Source of the DNA: Asanoa ferruginea
GTDB lineage: Bacteria > Actinomycetota > Actinomycetes > Mycobacteriales > Micromonosporaceae
Length of the DNA stretch: 64,000 nt
Direction of reading: 5' to 3'
Assembly (NCBI RefSeq): GCF_003387075.1
Contig: NZ_QUMQ01000001.1
Coordinates: 2,790,001 to 2,854,000, forward strand
The notes under the pieces were generated by a model. That model searched no databases. It saw only the letters and a program-made list of their open reading frames with translations, and had not been told where the DNA came from. The position numbers and the translations under genes were made by a program. This document shows positions 17,601 through 24,715 of the stretch, one piece after another (position 1 is the stretch's first letter; every line of letters begins with the position of its first letter).

Positions 17601-17716
17601 TCGGCGGTGCTGACCCGGTCGCCGACGACGGGCACCGCGAGCGCGATGATGCCGAGCAGCGGCGCGATGAGCAGCAGCGCGAGCTTCCCGCGGATGCGCA
17701 GCCTACCGAGTAGCAC
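14675..17716 (-). CDS. cvnA: Conservon sensor histidine kinase-like protein (CvnA-like)
   Basis: About 1013 residues from the GTG at 17716 (GGGAG 8 nt upstream); the longer GTG at 17770 would overlap the previous gene by 68 bp and adds a basic tail without a ribosome site. Order: membrane segment, a nitrate-sensor-like helical outer domain of about 250 residues, second membrane segment (VGLACLLLLLCVVLLSVAVA), HAMP region, a degenerate phospho-acceptor region (LYRLDHISSRLRRSASSL), and an HATPase domain (LAELMENATTFSP, VVDHGLGM). A disordered Pro/Ala-rich tail of about 370 residues follows, ending in two copies of an amphipathic motif (LVEEFEAGVRYAERQV and LVQQFESGVARAMRQI). No receiver partner lies nearby, as usual for conservons. 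Confidence 0.88.
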   Translation of the reverse strand: MLLGRLRIRGKLALLLIAPLLGIIALAVPVVGDRVSTAERADDTARLVEIAGQVGSLVQNLQQERMLSIGYTYGVVDRSRLVLQSAQVSDAVADLRATSDLPKDLQGALDALPTLAASRAAVLKGDARPVVVLATFGEQVTRLIDGLGLRGKADTTTPAGRQVMALDSVLRSDEGISLVATQIVLLTAVRDADPKTPIPTAVASMSLPTMAVLLQDVARFRSYATAEQNGVYDLVQQGVNARSTNGDFLGQLAKSPEEALAAINLPTLFPLAESLMTLGTFVEKRIVADVKAEVSDRQNRALTEAYGVGLACLLLLLCVVLLSVAVARAVVRPLTRLTESADDVAKVAEAELTKVADGELDSSVPVRLEAVDVRARDEVGDLARAFERVQATAARLVERQVAGRRNVAQMFGHVGRRTQNLVGRQLALIDRLERQEADPGRLQHLYRLDHISSRLRRSASSLVVLSGSAGADSHVAPLPLTDVIRLALGEIEDYLRVDIKVPTEISIAPSMIGDLVLVLAELMENATTFSPPHTRVTVTGVVSDPGIRLLVVDHGLGMSAERMAEENARLARRERLDLVPTEVLGLFVVGRLARRHGMRVMLSTTPGGGVTAELEVHERELVTDAEVPPRSTIARARVSPPEQVRPQSPAGPPVIGGDGSAAAVYDPFRPDRRPTGVGHGGSSAAPAVGPAPAPAGAADPQQAPSAAETKAATPPPPATAAPEWPIRQRVPGRTEPPATAPPGDEAPEASESADDAPAGRRPTPVTRRPNGNSPGFDEAALNRASRMLANGQPWNAFVPQPRIAGEVDEPVNQRPTQADRPNPPTRPAKAAARPIPPIKAKLAKPAKAADKPKPELSDEETQAVLRRRVPGAKLPTDGTAESAPTSAPPSPADPAAARALVEEFEAGVRYAERQVRGGAIPGARPVPVNGAANGKAATDATSRSTATATPGRPLSRRQPGATLDDQDVSTERQTSDQPLDPEAARDLVQQFESGVARAMRQISAGLRDEEGTR

Positions 17717-18932
17717 CGGATCGCTCCCACTGTGTGGCGTTCTGCTGTGACGCGCCCTGGTAGGGGGCACCGGTGATCGGCGCGACCGTCGGCCACGACG
17801 TGGGCTCGTCGGGTGGCAGCGCGTCGGGGTTGGCCGGGCCGGCCTCCGGGAACGGGCCGGCCGGTGCGGTTGGCCGGCGCCGGCCGCCGAGGAAGTAGGC
17901 GAGGAAGAAGCCCACCGCCAGCAGCACCGCCACGAGCGCGGCGCCGCCGGTCAGCAGCCGGTCGCGGTCGGTCGCGTCGGCGCGCGTGGTGAGCAGCCGT
18001 TCGACCTCGTTGAGGATCGTGCTGGACAGCTCGCCGGCCGCGGCCTGGAGCCCGGCGCGGGCAGGCCCGATCCGCGACTTGTCGGCGGCGGTGGCGTTGC
18101 TGCCGGCGCCGGCCTGTGCGAACAACGCGAGGACCAGGTCGGCCGTGCGCTGATAGCGGTCGAGGCGGCTGAGCAGGTTGCTGCCCAGGGTGCGGCTCTC
18201 GGTGCTGTCGACCGCCGAGCGCAGGTCGTCGACCAGCCGGTTCGACGCGTTCTGCACGGTCACCCGCTGTGCCGCGAGTTCGGAGACGACCTCGAACAGC
18301 TTCTGCTGCGTCGCCGGTGTGCCGGGCTGGCCGGCCGTCGCGGTGCGGGCCGCCAGGGCGAGCACCGCGGCGTCGGCCAGCCGGCCGGCCGCGATGACCG
18401 CGATCGGCAGCTCACCCGCGGCGCTGCTTTGCAGGTGGAAGGCGTCGCCGTCGGGATCGTGGGACAGCCCGGACTCGTCGCGCACCTTGGCGTAGAGGGC
18501 GAGCAGCAGGTCGCCGACCTCCCGGTAGGCGGCGATCGTCTGGGTCGGGTCAGCCGCCGCAGGCGCGGCGCGCAGCGTCTCCAGCCGGCTCCGGATGCCG
18601 TTCCACCGTTCGGTGGTGCGCAGCCGCCCGCCGAGTTGCGCGTCGGTCGCGTCGGCCTGCTGGACGGCCACGACGATGGCGTCGCGGGACACCGGCTCGC
18701 CGGACACGGTCGCCGACTGGGCGTCGACCACGGCGAAGGCGACCTGTTGCAGGCTGCGCAGGTAGGCCACGCCGTCGAGCTCGCGGGACGTGGCGCTGGC
18801 CCGGTCGCCCAGCGTGCGCCAGTTCTGCGAGAACAGCACCCCGGTGGGCACCAGCAGCGCGACGACCAGGATGGACAGCAGCACAGACAGCGCTCCCGAG
18901 CGGGCCCGGGAACGCGGTGCGGAACGTGTCAT
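17703..18932 (-). CDS. Two-pass membrane protein preceding the conservon
   Basis: A 409-residue protein I cannot name. A basic N-terminus leads to a membrane segment (LSVLLSILVVALLVPTGVLF), then about 300 residues of Ala-rich helices, then a second membrane segment (GGAALVAVLLAVGFFLAYFLGG) and a Pro-rich cytoplasmic tail. This topology copies the sensor half of CvnA without the kinase. The ATG at 18932 has GGAGGGG 8 nt upstream; the longer frame to 19058 lacks this. It overlaps the start region of cvnA by 14 bp, so it leads the conservon operon and may be a co-sensor. The 310 bp upstream (18933-19242) is the promoter region; I see no other feature there. Confidence 0.75.
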   Translation of the reverse strand: MTRSAPRSRARSGALSVLLSILVVALLVPTGVLFSQNWRTLGDRASATSRELDGVAYLRSLQQVAFAVVDAQSATVSGEPVSRDAIVVAVQQADATDAQLGGRLRTTERWNGIRSRLETLRAAPAAADPTQTIAAYREVGDLLLALYAKVRDESGLSHDPDGDAFHLQSSAAGELPIAVIAAGRLADAAVLALAARTATAGQPGTPATQQKLFEVVSELAAQRVTVQNASNRLVDDLRSAVDSTESRTLGSNLLSRLDRYQRTADLVLALFAQAGAGSNATAADKSRIGPARAGLQAAAGELSSTILNEVERLLTTRADATDRDRLLTGGAALVAVLLAVGFFLAYFLGGRRRPTAPAGPFPEAGPANPDALPPDEPTSWPTVAPITGAPYQGASQQNATQWERSGATR

Positions 18933-19242
18933 CGGCAACCCCTCCACGAAGTGGTGGCACGGACTGAAGAGTTGCCCCGGCCGTCCCGTCCACCGGACGG
19001 AGAAACTAGTAGAGGGGCACCCAGGAAGGCCCAAACCGAACAGCCATTTCTGCTTCATCCGTCGGTTTCTATGGCCCTGCGTGATGGATCAAGAAGCGAA
19101 AGAGCACGCTGCGTAACTTGTCTCAGGTTCATTGCCCGCTCGGCGTCATTCGTCGGATTTCGCGGGATTAGCACGTGTCCCACCAAGCGGCTGCGGACCG
19201 AACTCAGAGAATGCTCAGCGTCCCCGCCGTACCTTTGGCGGC

Positions 19243-22026
19243 ATGTCACCACCGCTGTCCCGCCGCACCCGTCGCCGGCTGATCGCCGGCGGCGCCGCCC
19301 TGCTCGTGCTCGCCGGCGCCGTGCTCTGGGCCGTCTGGCCCAACTCGCCCGGCTATCACACGCAGGACGCCCGGATCACCGTGCGGACCGGTCCCCGTGG
19401 CGACGAACCGGTCGACCTGGACACCCGGCTGTTCCTGCCGAACGGTGCCTCGGCGAGCGACAAGGTGCCGGCGGTGCTGCTCGCGCACGGTTTCGGCGGC
19501 ACCAAGGAGAGCACCTACAGCGACGCCGAGGACCTCGCCGGGCTCGGCTACGCCGTGCTGACCTGGACCGCGCAGGGCTTCGGCAGCAGCGGCGGGCAGA
19601 TCCACCTGGACAGCCCCGACTATGAGGTACGCGACGCGCAGCGGCTGGTCGACTGGCTCGCCGCCCGGCCGGACATCCGCACCGACGCGCCCGGCGACCC
19701 GCGGGTGGCGGTGGTCGGCAGTTCCTACGGCGGCGGGCTGGCCCTGCTGCTCGCCGGCCAGGACCAGCGGATCGACGCGGCGGTGCCGATGGCCACCTGG
19801 AACGACCTGGCCGGCGCGTTCCTGCCGGAGTCGACCGGTCGCGGCCCCGTCGACGGCGTCTTCAAGAAGACCTGGGCCGGGTTGTTCTTCGGCAACGGCG
19901 CCAGCCCCAGCCTCGACCTGACCGGGGTCCCGCAGGACGCGGCGGCCGCCGCGGCCGCAGCGGCCGGCGCCGACCCGTCGTGCGGCCGGTTCGCCGCCGA
20001 CGTCTGCGCCGTCTACCAGCGGATCGCCACCGCCGGCCGGGCCGACCAGGCCGCCGTCGACCTGCTCCGCCGGTCCAGCCCGGCCACCGTGCTCGACCGG
20101 ATCAAGGCGCCCACCCTGCTGGTGCAGGGCACCGCCGACACGCTCTTCCCGCTCACCGAGGCCGACGCCAACGCCCGCGGCATCGCCGCCACCGGCACCC
20201 CGGTGCGGGTCGCCTGGTTCACCGGTGGCCACGACGGCGGCGACGGGCCGCAGTCCGACCGCGACCGGGTCCGCTTCCTGATGGCGCAGTGGCTCGACCA
20301 CTACGTCAAGGGCACCGGCGACGCGCCGCCGACCAGCTTCACCTGGTCGCGGATCACCGGCTTCAACGCGCTCGACCGGGGCGTGGTGACCAGCGGCTAC
20401 TCCAACCCGGCATATCCGGGACTGGCCGGCACCTCGAGTTCGACGGTGACCGTGGCCGGCCCGGCGCAGCAGGTCGCCAACCCGCCCGCCGGCAACCCGG
20501 CCGCGATCTCCTCACTGCCGGCGGCCGGCGGGCTCTCGTCCTTCGTCAACGGTGTGGTCACCGACCTGCCGGGCCAGAACGCGCGGTTCACCTCCGCGCC
20601 GCTCGACCAGCCGGTCGACATCGTCGGCGCGCCGAGCGTGCGGATCCGGGCCGCGTCGCCGAGCGGCGAGGCGGTGCTGTTCGTCAAGCTCTACGACGTC
20701 GACCCGAGCGGGGTGGCGACGCTGTCCAGCGGGCTGATCGCACCGGTCCGGCTGACCGGGCTGCCGGCCGACATCGCGCAGGCCCAGCCGGTGTCGGTCA
20801 CCTTGCCGCCGATCGTGCACCGGGTCGAGGCCGGGCACACGATGCGGATCGCGGTCGCGACCTCCGACCAGGCCTTCGCGACACCTAACCAGCCGACCGT
20901 CTACACGGTCGCGGTGCCGGACAACGCCACCGCGGTGACCCTGCCGACGGTGGCCGGCACCCCGATCGCCAGCCCACAGGTGATCTGGCGTTACGTGCTG
21001 GCCGGGCTGCTGGTCGCGATCGCCATCGGGCTCGCGGTGGTGATCCTGGTCGTGCGCCGGCGGCGTGGCCGGCACGACGCTTCGGTGCATCCCGATTACG
21101 CGGACGTGCCGCTGCGGGTCGACGGCCTGCGCAAGGAATACGGCGACTTCGTCGCGGTCGACCGGGTCGACTTCGAGGTGCGGCGCGGCCAGGTCGTGGG
21201 CCTGCTCGGGCCCAACGGTGCCGGCAAGACCACCACGCTGCGGGTGCTGATGGGGCTGACCAACCCGACCGCCGGGCAGATCCACGTGTTCGGCCACCCG
21301 CTGGTGCCCGGCTCGCCGGTGCTGTCACGGATCGGCGCGCTGGTCGAGGGGCCCGGCTTCCTGCCGCACCTCTCCGGCCTGGCCAACCTGCGGGCCTACT
21401 GGGCGGCGACCGGCCGGCCGGCGGCCGACGCGCAGCTCGACCGGGCGCTGGAGATCGCCGGGCTGGGCGAGTCGGTGCATCGCCGGGTGAAGACCTACAG
21501 CCACGGCATGCGGCAGCGGCTGGCCATCGCGCAGGCCATGCTCGGCCTGCCCGAGCTGCTGGTGCTCGACGAGCCGACCGACGGGCTCGACCCGCCGCAG
21601 ATCGCCGAGATGCGCCGGGTGCTCAAGCGCTACGCCACTGACGGGCGGGCGGTGCTGGTCTCCAGCCACCTGCTGGCCGAGGTCGAGCAGACCTGCACCC
21701 ACGTGGTGGTGGTCAACAAGGGCGCGATCGTCGCGTCGGGCCCGGTCGACGACATCGTCGGCGAGTCGCCGACCGTGCAGATCGAGGTGTCCGACGCGGG
21801 CGCCGCGGCCGACGTGCTCGGTCAGCTCGCCGGGGTTCGCTCGGTCTCGGTCGACGGCGACCCGCGGCAGCTCGTGGTCGACACCAACGGCACGGCGCGC
21901 AGCGAGGTCGTGGCCGAGTTGGTGCGGGCCGGCATCGGGGTGGAACGGGTGGTGCCCCGGCGCCGCCTCGAAGACGCGTTCCTCGCCCTGGTCGGGGACA
22001 GCTCTAGTGGAAGCGGAGACCGCTGA
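19243..22026 (+). CDS. Fusion of S15/CocE-type alpha/beta hydrolase and ABC transporter ATPase
   Basis: A 927-residue two-enzyme protein. A basic N-terminus and membrane anchor (residues about 10-32) are followed by an alpha/beta hydrolase of the X-Pro dipeptidyl-peptidase/CocE type: nucleophile Ser161 in GSSYGGG, Asp299 in GTADTLFP, His330 in GGHDGG, then a jelly-roll-like C-terminal part. A second membrane segment (about 584-604, ending RRRRGR) leads to a complete ABC ATPase: Walker A GPNGAGKTTT (Lys662), signature YSHGMRQRL, Walker B LLVLDEPTDGLDP. So the hydrolase would sit outside and the ATPase inside. It is continuous, with no stop or frameshift. The next gene is a permease overlapping by 1 bp. 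Confidence 0.9.
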   Translation: MSPPLSRRTRRRLIAGGAALLVLAGAVLWAVWPNSPGYHTQDARITVRTGPRGDEPVDLDTRLFLPNGASASDKVPAVLLAHGFGGTKESTYSDAEDLAGLGYAVLTWTAQGFGSSGGQIHLDSPDYEVRDAQRLVDWLAARPDIRTDAPGDPRVAVVGSSYGGGLALLLAGQDQRIDAAVPMATWNDLAGAFLPESTGRGPVDGVFKKTWAGLFFGNGASPSLDLTGVPQDAAAAAAAAAGADPSCGRFAADVCAVYQRIATAGRADQAAVDLLRRSSPATVLDRIKAPTLLVQGTADTLFPLTEADANARGIAATGTPVRVAWFTGGHDGGDGPQSDRDRVRFLMAQWLDHYVKGTGDAPPTSFTWSRITGFNALDRGVVTSGYSNPAYPGLAGTSSSTVTVAGPAQQVANPPAGNPAAISSLPAAGGLSSFVNGVVTDLPGQNARFTSAPLDQPVDIVGAPSVRIRAASPSGEAVLFVKLYDVDPSGVATLSSGLIAPVRLTGLPADIAQAQPVSVTLPPIVHRVEAGHTMRIAVATSDQAFATPNQPTVYTVAVPDNATAVTLPTVAGTPIASPQVIWRYVLAGLLVAIAIGLAVVILVVRRRRGRHDASVHPDYADVPLRVDGLRKEYGDFVAVDRVDFEVRRGQVVGLLGPNGAGKTTTLRVLMGLTNPTAGQIHVFGHPLVPGSPVLSRIGALVEGPGFLPHLSGLANLRAYWAATGRPAADAQLDRALEIAGLGESVHRRVKTYSHGMRQRLAIAQAMLGLPELLVLDEPTDGLDPPQIAEMRRVLKRYATDGRAVLVSSHLLAEVEQTCTHVVVVNKGAIVASGPVDDIVGESPTVQIEVSDAGAAADVLGQLAGVRSVSVDGDPRQLVVDTNGTARSEVVAELVRAGIGVERVVPRRRLEDAFLALVGDSSSGSGDR

Positions 22027-22895
22027 TGGCAACCGACCTCGAAGCTGGTGCGGCCAGGGGTTACCGAGGGTCCCGCACGATGCCCATCCGGGCCGAGTGG
22101 CGGCGGCAGTGGTCGCGTGCGCGTACCCGATGGGCTCTCGGTCTGATGGTCGCGTTGCCTTTGATCATCTTGATCGCATTCCAGTTCGACAATGCCGGTG
22201 GCGACGACAACGGCGGTGGCGAGTTCGGCAGTCTGATCGACCTGGCCACCTCGGGCGGGCTCAACTTCACCCTGTTCTGCCTTTACGTCTCGGCGACCTT
22301 CCTGCTGGTCGTCGCCGTCGCGCTGTTCTGCGGCGACACGGTGGCCAGCGAGGCGCAGTGGGGCAGCCTGCGCTACCTGCTGGCGGTGCCGGTGCCGCGG
22401 GCCCGGCTGGTGGCGGTCAAGCTGGTCGTCGCGCTCGGCTACTCGGGCCTGGCGCTGGTCGCGCTGGCCGGCACGGCACTGGCCGTCGGCACCGCCCGCT
22501 ATGGCTGGGAGCCGCTCCAGAGCACGGTGGCCAACGAGATCGCGCCGGGGCCGGGCCTGCTGCGGCTGCTCGGCATCCTGGGCTACCTGGCCGTGGTGCT
22601 GCTGGTGGTGGCCGGGCTCGCGTTCCTGCTGTCGGTGTCGACGGACGCACCGCTGGGCGCGGTTGGCGGCGCGGTGCTCGTCTGGATCCTGTCGAGCATC
22701 CTCGACCAGATCAGCGCGCTGGGCGTGGTGCGCAACCTGTTGCCGACCCACTACAGCACGGCGTGGCTCGGCCTGCTCTCCACGCCGGCCCAGTTCGACG
22801 ACATCGTGAAGGGCACGATATCGGCGATCGTCTACGCGACGCTGTTCTGGTCATTGGCCTTCTGGCGGTTCACCCGCAAGGACGTGACAAGTTGA
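22026..22895 (+). CDS. ABC-2 type transporter permease
   Basis: A 289-residue membrane protein with six hydrophobic segments (for example LMVALPLIILIAFQF and FLLVVAVALFCGDTV). AEWRRQWSRARTRWALG is a cytoplasmic lead-in typical of ABC-2 permeases. TGATG overlap with the hydrolase-ATPase gene shows coupling; it is the obvious membrane partner of that ATPase domain. The cargo is unknown; the tethered hydrolase hints that a peptide or ester-like compound is processed during export. Confidence 0.85.
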   Translation: MATDLEAGAARGYRGSRTMPIRAEWRRQWSRARTRWALGLMVALPLIILIAFQFDNAGGDDNGGGEFGSLIDLATSGGLNFTLFCLYVSATFLLVVAVALFCGDTVASEAQWGSLRYLLAVPVPRARLVAVKLVVALGYSGLALVALAGTALAVGTARYGWEPLQSTVANEIAPGPGLLRLLGILGYLAVVLLVVAGLAFLLSVSTDAPLGAVGGAVLVWILSSILDQISALGVVRNLLPTHYSTAWLGLLSTPAQFDDIVKGTISAIVYATLFWSLAFWRFTRKDVTS

Positions 22896-22975
22896 TCTTG
22901 TGAGGCGTGGTTCACACCTTGGGAAGGGACAGGCCCGCGCCCCGGCGGAGGCCTTACCCTGGAGGGCACAACTGA

Positions 22976-23112
22976 ATACCTCATCCAGAGGGGCAGAGGG
23001 ATACGGCCCGACGAAGCCCCGGCAACCACGCCGTTGACTCATTGAAGAGTCGCGGTGCGCAGGTGCCAATTCCGTCCCCCGTCGCATGGTGCGACGCGGG
23101 GAAAGATGAGAG
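22976..23112 (+). promoter_or_regulatory. SAM-I (S-box) riboswitch before threonine synthase
   Basis: The core follows the S-box pattern. P1 is CTCATC (22980-22985) pairing with GATGAG (23105-23110). The conserved AGAGGGGCAGAGGGA and GCCCGACGAAGCCCCGGCAACC segments follow, then GGTGCCAATTCC and a P4 hairpin (23077-23101). The 3' side of P1 runs into GAGAGGA, the likely ribosome site of the gene at 23124, so SAM binding could hide it and shut off translation. No intrinsic terminator is seen between aptamer and start codon. Confidence 0.88.
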
Positions 23113-23123
23113 GACCCTCCCTC

Positions 23124-24410
23124 ATGACGTCGATCATCGACGAGACCGCCTCCCAGGTTGCCGACAGCCCCGCCCGCGCTCTCGTCTGTCGTGGCTGCGG
23201 CGCGGAATACCCGCTCATCGCACAGCACGCGTGCTTCGAGTGTTTCGGCCCGCTCGAGGTGGCCTACGACCCCGCCGCGCTGGCCCGGGTGACCCGCGCC
23301 CAGATCACCGCCGGCCCGCACAACATCTGGCGCTACGCCCCGCTGCTGCCCGCAGGGCAGGACCCGGCCAGCCGGGTGACCCTCAACCCCGGCCTCACGC
23401 CGCTGATCAGCGCTCCCGCCCTGGCCGCCGAGTTGGGCATCAGCGCGCCGCTCTGGGTCAAAGACGACAGTGCCAACCCGACCCACTCGTTCAAGGACCG
23501 GGTGGTCTCGGTCGCGCTGACCGCCGCGCGCGGCCTCGGCTTCACCCGCTTCGCCTGCGCGTCGACCGGCAACCTGGCCAACTCGGTGGCCGCGCACGCG
23601 GCCCGGGCCGGCGTTCCGTCGATCGTGTTCATCCCGGCTGATCTCGAGCCAGGCAAGATCATTACCACCGCGGTGTACGGCGGAGACCTGGTCGCCATCG
23701 AGGGCTCCTACGACGACGTCAACCGGCTCTGCAGCGAACTGGTGGAGACCGACGAGTTCGAGGACACCGCGTTCGTCAACGTCAACGTGCGGCCGTTCTA
23801 CGCCGAGGGCTCCAAGACGCTGGGCTACGAGGTCGCCGAGCAACTCGGCTGGCGGATCCCGGCGCAGGTGGTCATCCCGATGGCCAGCGGCGAGCTGCTC
23901 ACGAAGATCGACAAGGCGTTCACCGAACTCGTCGAGATCGGCCTGGTCGACGCGCCGGCCGGCGGGTGGCGGGTCTTCGGCGCGCAGTCGGCCGGCTGCA
24001 ACCCGATCGCGACGGCACTGCACAAAGGCACCGACGAGATCGTCCCGGTCCGCCCGACCGGCATCGCCAAGTCGCTCAACATCGGTGACCCGGCGGCCGG
24101 CCTCTACGCGCTCGAAGCCGTGAAGCGCACCGACGGCTGGATGGACTACGCCGACGACGACGAGATCCGCGCGGCGATCCAGTTGCTCGCCCGCACCACC
24201 GGAGTGTTCGCCGAAACGGCCGGTGGCGTCACCACCGCGGTGCTGCGCAAGTTGGTCGAGTCAGGACGGCTCGACCCCACTGCGGAGACGGTCGTTTTCA
24301 ACACCGGCGAGGGACTCAAGACGATCGACGCGGTGGCCGGCCAGGTTGGACCCACCCATCGCGTCAAGCCGTCGCTTCGGGCTGCCCGCGAAGCCGGTCT
24401 GCTCGGCTGA
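23124..24410 (+). CDS. thrC: Threonine synthase
   Basis: A 428-residue PLP enzyme converting O-phosphohomoserine to threonine. An N-terminal zinc-ribbon-like CRGCGAEYPL/CFECFGPLEV matches the threonine synthase start. KDDSANPTHSFKDR carries the PLP lysine, and ACASTGNLANSVAAHAARAG is the phosphate-binding loop. The GNxxxxV motif and the C-terminal TVVFNTGEGLKT fit the family. The ATG at 23124 follows GAGAGGA, part of the riboswitch. SAM control makes sense because the substrate also feeds methionine synthesis. The gene stands alone; homoserine genes are not adjacent. Confidence 0.92.
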   Translation: MTSIIDETASQVADSPARALVCRGCGAEYPLIAQHACFECFGPLEVAYDPAALARVTRAQITAGPHNIWRYAPLLPAGQDPASRVTLNPGLTPLISAPALAAELGISAPLWVKDDSANPTHSFKDRVVSVALTAARGLGFTRFACASTGNLANSVAAHAARAGVPSIVFIPADLEPGKIITTAVYGGDLVAIEGSYDDVNRLCSELVETDEFEDTAFVNVNVRPFYAEGSKTLGYEVAEQLGWRIPAQVVIPMASGELLTKIDKAFTELVEIGLVDAPAGGWRVFGAQSAGCNPIATALHKGTDEIVPVRPTGIAKSLNIGDPAAGLYALEAVKRTDGWMDYADDDEIRAAIQLLARTTGVFAETAGGVTTAVLRKLVESGRLDPTAETVVFNTGEGLKTIDAVAGQVGPTHRVKPSLRAAREAGLLG

Positions 24411-24512
24411 CAGGCCCGTTATCCAGGATGGACTCATACGTTCGGGTGATGCAACATGTGCACCCCGTAGCGGTGATTTTGCCGTCCGTCGAGAAAACAT
24501 GTCCGCAGGGAC

Positions 24513-24542
24513 TTGACGACCATGATGGGAATCTCGCAGGAT
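24513..24542 (+). promoter_or_regulatory. Candidate promoter of the intergenic RNA
   Basis: TTGACG (24513-24518), an 18-bp spacer and CAGGAT (24537-24542) form a fair sigma-A type promoter. Predicted initiation near 24549 falls exactly where the long closing stem of the downstream RNA begins. The -10 box is not ideal, so this rests on position as much as on sequence. Confidence 0.45.
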
Positions 24543-24550
24543 GCTCCGTG

Positions 24551-24676
24551 CGGGAGGGCGAGCCGCCGTAGACTTTTGAAGTTCTAGCGACCCAGCGCCG
24601 GAGGCGTTGTGCGACCGTCCTCCCGACCAAAGCTTCTTGAAGGGCCCCGTCCACACGGACCGGGGCCCTTTAAATT
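24551..24676 (+). ncRNA. Structured intergenic RNA or transcription attenuator, unassigned class
   Basis: A closing stem of 10 pairs with one G-U (24551-24560 with 24616-24625) encloses two hairpins. The first is TAGACTT/AAGTTCTA (24569-24586, loop TTG, one bulge); the second is CAGCGCC/GGCGTTG (24593-24609, loop GGA). They are followed by an intrinsic terminator at 24640-24676. It lies between thrC and a GNAT gene that begins 40 bp after the terminator, so it is either a small RNA of about 125 nt or a leader controlling that gene. It does not match SAM, TPP, cobalamin, glycine, 6S, 6C, tmRNA or SRP signatures that I can recognise. Confidence 0.5.
24640..24676 (+). terminator. Strong intrinsic terminator
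   Basis: AAGGGCCCC plus GTCC (24640-24652) pairs with GGAC plus GGGGCCCTT (24657-24670), with one bulged C and a 4-nt loop, followed by TAAATT. It is among the best intrinsic terminators in the window and lies upstream of the GNAT gene rather than behind a coding sequence. Confidence 0.8.
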
Positions 24677-24715
24677 GACTCGCGTTAGCCCGTCCGGTTG
24701 GGCACGCTGGCGGGC

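Noticed and set aside
14675..17716. Treating the conservon kinase as part of a normal two-component pair
   Set aside because: No receiver gene is adjacent, and the roadblock, DUF742 and GTPase genes define a conservon.
24411..24676. Possible 6S, 6C or tmRNA in the thrC-GNAT gap
   Set aside because: It lacks the C-rich loops of 6C RNA, the long central bubble of 6S, and any tRNA-like or tag-frame parts of tmRNA. It was kept as unassigned.
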